Translations under genes and position numbers: made by a program | The notes under the pieces: model-generated | Told to the model about the DNA's origin: nothing | The model's input: only the letters and a program-made list of their open reading frames with translations | The model's database searches: none | Source: Methanoregula formicica SMSP | Lineage (GTDB): Archaea > Halobacteriota > Methanomicrobia > Methanomicrobiales > Methanospirillaceae | DNA: 64,000 bases | Assembly (NCBI RefSeq): GCF_000327485.1 | Contig: NC_019943.1 | Location: forward strand, 2,604,001-2,668,000 | Direction: 5' to 3' | Shown here: piece after piece, positions 44,722 through 56,530 of the stretch | Position numbering within the stretch: the first letter of the stretch is position 1 | Layout of the letters: the number at the start of each line of letters is the position of its first letter

Positions 44722-45012
44722 TCACGTTACCAGGAGGCCCTCGGGATCATATCCGGTATTGCTCCCGAGATGTTCGACCCGGTTCTTCCAGTTGGCGCCG
44801 AGAAAATAAAACCGGACACTGTCCCGTTCCTTATCGATTATTCCTGCCAGGGAGTGTTTAAGCTTTGCAAACTGTGCCGGATCAACGAGACATTCGAACA
44901 CCGAGTTCTGGACCCGCTGACCATAATTCACGCATTCCCGGGCAACGTGTCGAAGTCTTCGCCGACCTTCGGGCGTTTCCGTGTTGACATCATACGTAAC
45001 CAGGACCATCAT
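44722..45012 (-). CDS. cas2: CRISPR adaptation nuclease Cas2
   Basis: A 96-residue ferredoxin-fold protein. The start MMVLVTYDVNTE has the conserved Asp, and GQRVQNSVFECLVD is the family's second strand region. It bridges two Cas1 dimers during spacer insertion. It is the last gene of the cas operon, facing the leader. Confidence 0.96.
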   Translation of the reverse strand: MMVLVTYDVNTETPEGRRRLRHVARECVNYGQRVQNSVFECLVDPAQFAKLKHSLAGIIDKERDSVRFYFLGANWKNRVEHLGSNTGYDPEGLLVT

Positions 45013-45022
45013 GTGTGCAACC

Positions 45023-46054
45023 TCAGTTCATGAAGAAGGGCGGGTACCCCTCAATATCGCCGCGTAAATATCTCGCCATTAAGAGACTCTGCGTGTAGGG
45101 AAGAAGACCGATCTGGATCTTTTCATCAATATATGGATGAGTAATTTCGTCCTGCTTTCGTTTCTGCCATGCGGCGAGCACAGCCTTGCGACCCTTATCG
45201 GTCAGGATGATCCCTCCGCCTTCCTTTTTCAGGAAATCCTCTCCGCAAACCTGTTGCAGGTTCACAAGATTCAGCGCAAGCCGGTCTGCGATGAACGGCC
45301 GGAGCTCTTCCATCATGTCCAGTGCGAGGCTGGCCCGGCCGGGCCGGTCGGTGTGGAAGAAACCGACATAGGGATCGAGTCCCACCGTTTCCAGCGCAGA
45401 TTCCACATCATGGGCGAGGAGTGTGTACAGGAACGACAGGAGTGCGTTCATGTTGTCCCGGGGAGGCCGGCGGTTTCTGTCGTGAAGGAAGAAATCATTC
45501 TTCTGCTTCAGGATCAGTTCATCAAAGACATCGAAATAGAACTTCGCGCAGTTCCCTTCGATGCCACGGAGCGTATCAGCATCCTTACAGGTTTCAATTT
45601 TTATCAGGTTTTCAATGAGAAGATTGTCAGCAGCCCGGATCTTTTCGCATCCGATTACTGTACCATGGTCACGGAGACTGCGCCCGAGAACGGTCCGGCA
45701 GTTCACGATCTTTGCCGTGATAAGACATTTCGCAATAGCAAGAGATACTTCCGGATTGTCGGCAATGCGGTACTGAGTGCGCCGTAATAGAACATTGCCC
45801 CGGACCCTGCCGTTTACCCGGCCCTGGAATCTCCCGTGGGGTGTCAGGAAGGATAGCCCGACATTATGCTCCGAACATAACTGCATCAGGTGCGGGCTTG
45901 CACCCATATACCCGAAGCAGACAATTCCTTCAAGGTTGTGTACGGGGATCCTGAACGTCTCCGCGCTGCCGACTTTGATAATAACATTTTCTCCGTCACG
46001 GTGAAGATAGGATTCCGGAGTTGTTACGTAGAGGGTATTGAGCAGTTTTCTCAT
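45023..46054 (-). CDS. cas1: CRISPR integrase Cas1 (type I-C)
   Basis: A 343-residue integrase that inserts spacers. Metal ligands are the Glu in LRGIEGNCAKFYF, the His in VGFFHTDRPGRASLALDMME and the following acidic residues. The N-terminal beta domain begins MRKLLNTLYVTTPESYL, typical of I-C. Ten bases separate it from cas2. Confidence 0.96.
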   Translation of the reverse strand: MRKLLNTLYVTTPESYLHRDGENVIIKVGSAETFRIPVHNLEGIVCFGYMGASPHLMQLCSEHNVGLSFLTPHGRFQGRVNGRVRGNVLLRRTQYRIADNPEVSLAIAKCLITAKIVNCRTVLGRSLRDHGTVIGCEKIRAADNLLIENLIKIETCKDADTLRGIEGNCAKFYFDVFDELILKQKNDFFLHDRNRRPPRDNMNALLSFLYTLLAHDVESALETVGLDPYVGFFHTDRPGRASLALDMMEELRPFIADRLALNLVNLQQVCGEDFLKKEGGGIILTDKGRKAVLAAWQKRKQDEITHPYIDEKIQIGLLPYTQSLLMARYLRGDIEGYPPFFMN

Positions 46055-46103
46055 AGGGAAATTCCTGTCCGGATTGATCGAAAACCCGGACGATCATCGA
46101 TAA

Positions 46104-46790
46104 TCAGGTATCGGGAATGCATGCCTCCCGGATATGGCTCCCGATGTAATTCCGGACAGAACTTTTTTTCTTCGTCAGTCTCGGGACACAGACATCAACA
46201 AGCGAACACAGGGTGCAGTGTTTCCCGGGTTCTGCCGGGGGTGTGATTCCATTCCGAAAGACTGTATGCATCTCCTCCGCCAGCGCTTGCACTATGCTCC
46301 GGAGATCATCAGTAATTGCAATCCGCTGCCTCCGTCGGATCTCGTTGTAATAGAGATCCGCTTCGTCAATCCGGACTCCGAACATTTCCTCAACGCACAT
46401 GACCTGTGCGCAGAGCTGAACCTCATCGCGTTCATCGATCTTCGGTTTGCCCCGTTTGTATTCAACCGGCCTCATGATCCACCGGCCCTCAAAGCCGGAT
46501 ACAGGAACTCCATTATCTGACCGGGTGTACTCGATCACATCCGCAATGCCGGTAAGTCCGAGCTCGTATGAGACAAGGGGAAATGCCCGTGAGATGATAA
46601 CATCTCCCCGCGACTCGTTGAGGAACGGGTCATCGACCCGCTCGTGAACAAAGTGTCCCTCCTGCGTGCGGAGGTTGTCCTGCCACTGTTGTTCGACATG
46701 GATCAGCGCCCACTGCCGTTTGCAGAAGCGGAAGTGCTGGATACCTGATAGCAGGAGCAACTCGTCTTCGGTATAGCGCTTGTCGCTCAT
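46104..46790 (-). CDS. cas4: CRISPR-associated exonuclease Cas4
   Basis: A 228-residue RecB-like nuclease with an iron-sulfur cluster that trims prespacers and selects the PAM. One cluster Cys is in FRFCKRQWALIHVEQQW, three more in CTLCSLVDVC. The nuclease core has PVEYKRGKPK (Glu, Lys) and DEVQLCAQVMC. Its start overlaps the cas7 stop. Confidence 0.93.
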   Translation of the reverse strand: MSDKRYTEDELLLLSGIQHFRFCKRQWALIHVEQQWQDNLRTQEGHFVHERVDDPFLNESRGDVIISRAFPLVSYELGLTGIADVIEYTRSDNGVPVSGFEGRWIMRPVEYKRGKPKIDERDEVQLCAQVMCVEEMFGVRIDEADLYYNEIRRRQRIAITDDLRSIVQALAEEMHTVFRNGITPPAEPGKHCTLCSLVDVCVPRLTKKKSSVRNYIGSHIREACIPDT

Positions 46791-47634
46791 AACTTTTCTA
46801 TGATTGTCACTCCTTTCGGCACATCTTTGTCAATCGTAACCTTGTAGTCCTTGAATGATCGCGGCGGGAGATCTTTTCCAAGCCGTTCGATTTTCACTTT
46901 GTCGAACAGGACATGGGACTGGCAGCAGCCAAGCTCGCTGTCGTGTTTAAAGACGATCAGCTTCCTTGCCGAAAGTTTTCCGCGTGAAGCCGAATGGTCA
47001 TGCTCGAACATGTTGACGAGGCTCTCCCAGAGTAGGGCGAGATCGTCTTCGGAGAATCCGGTTGTCTTCTTCGCAAGGTGCGCGGAGACATAGCCCTCAG
47101 CCCGGTACAGGCCGTAGGGTACGATCTGTTTTTTACCCATGGTCTGGCCCTTATCGGCATCTTTGACATTTGCCACCGCCTGACGGGTGATTGTAACCTC
47201 CTGCTGGAAGATCGGGTCCTGACTCCGGGCAAAGGTGAGCTGGACTGGTCCACGGACCTGTCCGCAATTCACTTCGAGTGCCATGACTGCACCGAATGCG
47301 CGAATATCGAAGAAATTCTTGCACATGAATTTCGCGAGCTCATCGTCTTTGGGTTTCTTGGAATCCGGTTTCCTTTTCAGAGCAGCATAGGCTTTCGTGT
47401 GCTGTTCGTTGAGAACAACACCATCTTTCACGTAGATGTCATACCCTTCATTTCCGGTTTTCACCATATCCACATAATCGCGGATCTTCCGTTTCAGGCA
47501 GACATCAGTCACGATACCATAACCGGTCTGCGGATCAACCCGTGGCATGTTTCCCATGTCCGGGTCGCCGTTCGGATTCCCGTTCTCAACATCGAATAGC
47601 AATACGAATTCATACCTGCTCTTGATCACTTCGC

Positions 47635-47638
<4 letters not shown>
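46787..47638 (-). CDS. cas7: Cascade backbone protein Cas7 (Csd2, type I-C)
   Basis: A 283-residue RAMP-fold protein that coats the crRNA. FDVENGNPNGDPDMGNMPR near the start and GPVQLTFARSQDPIFQQEV are hallmarks of Csd2. Several copies form the filament of the I-C effector. It overlaps both neighbouring cas genes by four bases. Confidence 0.95.
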
Positions 47639-52377
<4,739 letters not shown>

Positions 52378-52458
52378 CAAAATTCAATGCGAAGGATGTT
52401 CGAAGTGTGTCTGCCAGTCTCAACATTTTATTTTTTTGCTATTTTAGATATCAAAATA

Positions 52459-52490
52459 TCACACCATAAATATGTTGATTTGTGGTGTGA
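52459..52490. promoter_or_regulatory. Large palindrome upstream of cas3
   Basis: Arms TCACACCA (52459-52466) and TGGTGTGA (52483-52490) extend inward through one G-T and four A-T pairs to a 6-base loop. A T/A-rich TATA-like tract (about 52425-52433) lies between it and cas3. It could be the operator of the cas operon or of the divergent regulator gene at 52652. Confidence 0.5.
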
Positions 52491-52611
52491 AAGTGAATTT
52501 TTAAAAAAAAACAACCCCTGATAACGAGTATTAGAAATCATTCAGGTCCATATATTTTCATATCACTCACATGTCCCTGATTTATTTCCATACCCTCCCA
52601 CTTTAAACTTT

Positions 52612-52634
52612 AAGTAAATAACAAAGTAAATAAC
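52612..52634 (+). promoter_or_regulatory. Tandem 11-base repeats before the small regulator operon
   Basis: AAGTAAATAAC occurs at 52612-52622 and 52624-52634, a 12-base period, ending 17 bases before the start codon of the winged-helix gene. The AT-rich copies overlap the probable promoter, as expected for an autoregulator site. Confidence 0.5.
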
Positions 52635-52651
52635 CCGGGCCGCCGACCGGT

Positions 52652-53005
52652 ATGAATAGAACACGGGAGTGGGACTTGGTGCCAAACGATATCCTCACTA
52701 TCCTGGATGAATCCGGGGGGCTCAACGCGAAAGTCTTCTCGCTCGTGCGGCTGAAACTGCTCGCGAGCCTCTCGGTGCTCGGGCCGGACGGGGCAACCTA
52801 CCGCGAACTCCGGGCGGCGCTCGACATCAGCGACGGTGTGCTGTATGCCAACCTGAATGTCCTGAAAGAGATGGGATACCTTGCTTCGGAAAAGATCGTC
52901 TCCGAGGGAAAAGAACTCGAACTCTATACCATCACGCCCGAGGGCTTAGGCGAATGGGAGAGGATCCGAACCTGGCTGTGCAGGTTCCTCCACTGTGGTG
53001 CATGA
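52652..53005 (+). CDS. Winged-helix transcriptional regulator (HTH_34-like)
   Basis: A 117-residue protein. Residues 30-105 form a winged helix: VRLKLLASLSVLGPDGATYREL, ISDGVLYANLNVLKEMGYL and a C-terminal helix. No ligand domain is present. It overlaps the next gene in ATGA. The tandem repeats upstream suggest it controls its own operon. Confidence 0.8.
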   Translation: MNRTREWDLVPNDILTILDESGGLNAKVFSLVRLKLLASLSVLGPDGATYRELRAALDISDGVLYANLNVLKEMGYLASEKIVSEGKELELYTITPEGLGEWERIRTWLCRFLHCGA

Positions 53006-53538
53006 TTATGGAAAAACGGAAAAAAGTCATTGCATTCTATAAAGAACTCGGCTTCAATCCGGATATCGGACAGTTCGACGACCGGCTCATTGCCCAGAAA
53101 CTCGTCTGCCTGCTTGAACTCAAAGGCATCGACCTCGGGTACCCATGCAGCCTGTCTGTCCGTGGACCCTACTCGCCGGACCTGACGAAAGATTTGTTCG
53201 CTCATACCCGCGAATTCGAGAACCACGAGACCGGCACACGGCTGAATGCGGCCGAGAAAGCGATCGCCGCGGACCTTGGCAGGATCTTCGGCTTGAAACC
53301 CGTGCCGCTCGAAGTGGGAGCGACCTATGGGTTCTATGCGCTCCGGTACCAGAGCAGCCCGCTCGAAGCCCTGAGGCAGGTCAAAGAACTCAAACCGTTC
53401 TATTCCGAGGCGCAGATCGCGCTCGGCGTCTCGAAGGCAAAGGAGTTCCTGTTCAAGCCGACGCCAAAGGATCTCCAGGATCTGAAGCGGGAGACGGGGA
53501 TCTGGCAGAGGGCCGCACTCAAATCCCTGGGGCATTGA
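53002..53538 (+). CDS. Panacea/YwgA-like protein, possible antitoxin
   Basis: A 178-residue protein. RLIAQKLVCLLELKGIDLGY followed by SLSVRGPYSPDLTKDLF resembles the DUF4065 (Panacea) and YwgA families, whose members include antitoxins that neutralise diverse toxins. A truncated MazF/PemK-like gene follows four bases later, which supports that idea. The family match is by eye only. The start is fixed by the ATGA overlap with the regulator. Confidence 0.6.
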   Translation: MIMEKRKKVIAFYKELGFNPDIGQFDDRLIAQKLVCLLELKGIDLGYPCSLSVRGPYSPDLTKDLFAHTREFENHETGTRLNAAEKAIAADLGRIFGLKPVPLEVGATYGFYALRYQSSPLEALRQVKELKPFYSEAQIALGVSKAKEFLFKPTPKDLQDLKRETGIWQRAALKSLGH

Positions 53539-53542
53539 TCGG

Positions 53543-53707
53543 ATGAAGAACGGCGATATCTGGCTCGTGGATCTCACCGATGCGAAAGGGCACGAGCAGC
53601 GGGGGATGCGCCCTGCGATCATTATAGGGAGCGCCAACGGCCTTGTCGTGGTTGTCCCGCTGACGAGCAGCACCGGCTCGCAATCGCGGCGCTCATCCGG
53701 GACCTGA
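53543..53707 (+). pseudogene. MazF/PemK-like toxin, truncated
   Basis: 54 codons: MKNGDIWLVDLTDAKGHEQR, then GMRPAIIIG and VVVVPLTSS, the first strands and conserved Gly/Arg/Pro/Thr-Ser positions of MazF-type endoribonucleases. After PLTSS the sequence turns basic and stops, whereas MazF proteins run to about 110 residues. Half of the fold is missing, so the toxin is probably inactive. Confidence 0.6.
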
Positions 53708-54050
53708 TGGGCCTGGATTAATCATTTTTCCGATAGGCATTCTCCGGTCAGTACCAGATGCAATCCCCGGCATTAACCAAATCCATTTAACATTTTTGCG
53801 CACCTCAATTCCAAGCCATCGTGCCCCGATTATCCTATATCCCGCGCAAATCTCTCCATTTTCTCGTTTCAAAATTTATTCATCCAAGCACATACCCTAT
53901 CAGGTTCTACTATTGTATGTCAAAGGGGCCCCGATGACCCGGAGAACAGAACCAACGTTTCTCCTCTGGCGGTGAAGGCTGCGCAATCCTTCACCGGAAA
54001 CCGGACCGACTTCAGAACAATAGAGAGGAGTGAAAGGATCCAAGGAGTTC
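53708..54050. other. Gap with weak hairpins upstream of the unknown cassette
   Basis: No gene is visible. AAATTTATT near 53871-53880 could be a TATA box, giving a long leader for the gene at 54177. GGGGCCCC (53925-53932) and a hairpin CGGTGAAGG/CCTTCACCG (53970-53996) are present. A hairpin of weaker form lies at 53941-53964. Confidence 0.4.
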
Positions 54051-54144
54051 GAAGAACCCTGACGGGTTCTTCTCTTCCATTGGGTTCTGATGAATTCGAG
54101 ACCTTCATGAGAAGGTTGAGAATGAGAAGAGCCGCAGGCTCTTC
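54051..54144 (+). repeat. Multi-hairpin unit, copy C
   Basis: Four hairpins in order: GAAGAACCC-TGAC-GGGTTCTTC (54051-54072), nine bases, GGGTTC-TGAT-GAATTC (54082-54097, with G-T pairs), then ACCTTC-ATGA-GAAGGT (54101-54116), nine bases, GAAGAGCC-GCA-GGCTCTTC (54126-54144) followed by GAACC. It ends 32 bases before the gene at 54177 and precedes its ribosome site AAGGAGGA. The order is a rotation of copies A and B. Confidence 0.7.
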
Positions 54145-54176
54145 GAACCAGTCAGAAAAAAAGGAGGAATTACAAA

Positions 54177-54680
54177 ATGGCAGATTTCGTACAGAAAACC
54201 GTAGTAAAGTCGGCGGTCCGCAAGCTCGCGGCCCCGATAGAGAATGTGGCAGCGTTCAACACGATCATCCAGTCGGTCATCACCGACAACCCGTTTGCCT
54301 GCTCAGCCTATGAGAGCGCCGGTGTCAACCACGCACCGGTCGAGAAGACCCGGGAAGCCTACGTGGCAAAGATCGCGTACCAGAACAACGATGCAAACGT
54401 TGTCGGAACGGACTCAGCGAAGTTCACCACGATCGCCGGGTTCAATGCCGGCGCAACCGCGCTCCTGAGCAACACGGACCTTGCTACCGCCCACGGGGGC
54501 ACAGCAGTCCGGGACACCCCGAAAGAGACCTACTCGGCGACCCTGAAGTGCCACGACGCCGGCGGGGAGATCTACATGGTCACGTTCACCCGCGAATCGG
54601 TCAGCATCACCTCGTACTCGGACGACGCGATCCGGACCCGGGTCGAGACCTGGGCGGACTCGGTGGCGGCTCTCGCGTAA
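54177..54680 (+). CDS. Unrecognised soluble protein, codon use of a highly expressed gene
   Basis: A 167-residue protein rich in Ala, Thr and Val, without signal peptide or membrane helix, with two Cys. It starts MADFVQKTVVKSAVRKLAAP and ends in a helix (RTRVETWADSVAAL). Almost all synonymous choices are C-ending, and AAAGGAGGA precedes the ATG, so strong expression is likely, as for a structural or surface-layer-type protein. I do not recognise the family. Multi-hairpin units flank it on both sides. Confidence 0.75.
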   Translation: MADFVQKTVVKSAVRKLAAPIENVAAFNTIIQSVITDNPFACSAYESAGVNHAPVEKTREAYVAKIAYQNNDANVVGTDSAKFTTIAGFNAGATALLSNTDLATAHGGTAVRDTPKETYSATLKCHDAGGEIYMVTFTRESVSITSYSDDAIRTRVETWADSVAALA

Positions 54681-54740
54681 ACGGTGTTCACGCGTAAGGA
54701 AAAGTCCGTAAGAGATTAAGCTCCCCCCTTGCGCCTCCGA

Positions 54741-54845
54741 CTGGTTTGAAAAACCAGGAGGATGAGAAGAACGCGGATGCGTTCTTCGAAAGCCCTGACT
54801 CGAAGAACCTTGCAGGTTCTTCTCGTGTCTCGGGTCTGAAGACCC
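54741..54845 (+). repeat. Multi-hairpin unit, copy A
   Basis: Order: CTGGTTT-GAA-AAACCAG (54741-54757), 8 bases, GAAGAACGC-GGAT-GCGTTCTTC (54766-54787), 14 bases, GAAGAACCT-TGC-AGGTTCTTC (54802-54822), 9 bases, GGGTC-TGAA-GACCC (54832-54845). A C5/G5 hairpin follows (54852-54865). It begins 60 bases after the preceding gene. Confidence 0.75.
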
Positions 54846-54977
54846 TCAACACCCCCCGGAGGGGGACGGGGCGCATTGCGATGCCCCTGCATTACCCGTA
54901 CAGGAAACTCTCGTAAATCCGGTAACAGGTAATACAGCACCATCGCCACCGGGGGGTGCCCACGCGGCGGGGTCCGA

Positions 54978-55080
54978 GAGGTTCGCAAGAACCTCGCGGA
55001 GGAGAAGAATTGCGGAGCGATTCTTCGACGCGGAAGTCGAAGAGCCTTCGGCTCTTCTCCTGTCTCGGGTCTGATGACCC
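54978..55080 (+). repeat. Multi-hairpin unit, copy B
   Basis: Same order as copy A: GAGGTTC-GCAA-GAACCTC (54978-54995), 8 bases, GAAGAATTGC-GGA-GCGATTCTTC (55004-55026), 12 bases, GAAGAGCC-TTC-GGCTCTTC (55039-55057), 9 bases, GGGTC-TGAT-GACCC (55067-55080). Most stem bases differ from copy A, yet pairing is kept. It ends 58 bases before the gene at 55139. Confidence 0.75.
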
Positions 55081-55138
55081 TCGACACCCCCGGGAGCGTC
55101 AAATCCCTCCCCGGTTTTTTTCTCGGAGCCACAGCAGT

Positions 55139-55300
55139 ATGGAAACAGAAATCCTCGGGCTCGTCCTCGGCGTTGTCCTTCCCCTCTATCCCATCCTGTT
55201 CATGATCCACCAGCGGATCGGCAGGTACGATGAGATTGTTGAGGAGTTCAAACGGCTGAGGGACGAGCACGAACGAATAAAGGAGGAATATCATGATTAA
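55139..55300 (+). CDS. Small one-helix membrane protein with coiled tail
   Basis: A 53-residue protein: a membrane helix (residues 5-23) followed by a charged helix (RYDEIVEEFKRLRDEHERIK) that could form a coiled coil. The layout resembles small phage or plasmid accessory proteins, but no family is recognised. It overlaps the next gene by eight bases. Confidence 0.65.
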   Translation: METEILGLVLGVVLPLYPILFMIHQRIGRYDEIVEEFKRLRDEHERIKEEYHD

Positions 55301-55772
55301 TGAGAACAAACCGGTCGCAACCGTGACCGGCCTGTACCGGGGAACCTTCTCCGGTCTTGAACCGCTGACGAAAGACACACCGCTCACGCTCGATGAAGTC
55401 CGGCGCAACCCGGTCTTCTACGAGCTCGAACTGGACCCGGACGAAGAGGACACGGACCTGATCGTTGACATCATCTACGACAACATGTCCCCGATGCGCC
55501 TGCAGGACCTCTTCCGGGGATCGGACATCCCTAAAGGTGTCCGCTTCTGGCCGGACTGGTTCGACATCCCACCATACCAGAAGATGCTGGACATGGACGG
55601 CCACCGGGTCTATCCCCGGGCCCCGGGCATCCACACGGTACGAATCAGGACAGCCCGCCGGAAGATCACCCAGCGCGGAAAGAAGCGGGACTTCTCCCCG
55701 GAAAACCACGGGTACATCAGCCCGGTCTACGAGTTTGCGATTGCAGCGGACACGAGTGAAAACCGGGAGTGA
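55293..55772 (+). CDS. Unrecognised 159-residue protein
   Basis: A soluble protein with an acidic middle (ELDPDEEDTDLIVDIIYD) and a basic later part (IRTARRKITQRGKKRDF). No motif is recognised and no Cys is present. AAAGGAGGAATATC gives it a strong ribosome site inside the preceding gene. It is linked by TGATG to a 13-codon ORF. Confidence 0.7.
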   Translation: MINENKPVATVTGLYRGTFSGLEPLTKDTPLTLDEVRRNPVFYELELDPDEEDTDLIVDIIYDNMSPMRLQDLFRGSDIPKGVRFWPDWFDIPPYQKMLDMDGHRVYPRAPGIHTVRIRTARRKITQRGKKRDFSPENHGYISPVYEFAIAADTSENRE

Positions 55773-55813
55773 TGGCAGTGAAGGGCTACGAATACCGGAT
55801 TTTTAAGGAATGA
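55772..55813 (+). CDS. Possible 13-residue coupled mini-ORF
   Basis: It encodes MAVKGYEYRIFKE. Its ATG shares the last base of the previous stop (TGATG), and its TGA lies inside the start of the next gene (ATGA). It fills exactly the gap between two genes, which suggests that it is translated to couple them, or that it is a real micropeptide. GGGAG lies three bases before its ATG. Confidence 0.4.
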   Translation: MAVKGYEYRIFKE

Positions 55814-56400
55814 AGATGTTCGAGTCAGAGGTGCAGACCCGGGCCGCGATCTGCGGTACCGGACTCCTGCCTGCCCTCATTTTTCTCTTCGCCCACCTGC
55901 CTCTGATCCTTATGGTCATACCGGTTGCAATCCTCTTTCTCGGCATTGCCGCTGACCCGGAGGAGACGCACGCGGTCTGGTACGGGATGCTGTCCGTACT
56001 CGGGATCTTCGATCTCGCTTCGTTAACGGACCGGGAGAAAGAGAACTACCGGGAGAAACGGCATTACTTCTGGTTCGGCGAGGTTGCGATGGCAGCAGTG
56101 CTGGCCGGTACTTTCGCGGTGCCGGCCGGGATCTTCCTTGCCGGAAAAGCAGAGATCACGCTTGCGTTCATCGGAGCAGCCGTGGTGTTCCTGCCGTTGT
56201 TCGTTTTCCTGCCGAAGCTGATCCAGCGAACAAGAAAAGCGGATGTCGATTCAGTAGTCGACGCGTTCGGGAAGAACGAGCAGGTAAAGAAGGTGTTCTG
56301 GGCTGTGTTTGCTGCGGTGTTCGGGCTGGTGCTGACAAAGATCCTGGACCCGGCAACGGCACGGCAGATTATTGGGATCATCACATCAATCGTGTTGTGA
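55810..56400 (+). CDS. Multi-helix membrane protein, unknown
   Basis: A 196-residue protein with about five membrane helices (near residues 13-30, 33-50, 90-110, 117-137 and 163-180) and a cytoplasmic charged loop (TDREKENYREKRHY). No transporter motif is seen. The start at 55810 is supported by the ATGA overlap with the mini-ORF; ATG 55816 is an alternative with better ribosome-site spacing. It is the last gene of the unknown cassette. Confidence 0.7.
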   Translation: MKMFESEVQTRAAICGTGLLPALIFLFAHLPLILMVIPVAILFLGIAADPEETHAVWYGMLSVLGIFDLASLTDREKENYREKRHYFWFGEVAMAAVLAGTFAVPAGIFLAGKAEITLAFIGAAVVFLPLFVFLPKLIQRTRKADVDSVVDAFGKNEQVKKVFWAVFAAVFGLVLTKILDPATARQIIGIITSIVL

Positions 56401-56530
56401 CATCCCGGGTTTTCATGGAACGACGAAACAGGTCAGGATCAGAATGTTGATTTAGTACGATCCTTTTCATGAGGATATCGACAAATTGGCAGAGAGAATT
56501 GAAATTCCCGCCCGCAGAATCCCACGTATA

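Noticed and set aside
54740-55300. Open frames running through the hairpin units
   Set aside because: Composition follows the inverted repeats (Glu/Lys and Leu/Phe runs) and there is no ribosome site; the structure explains them.
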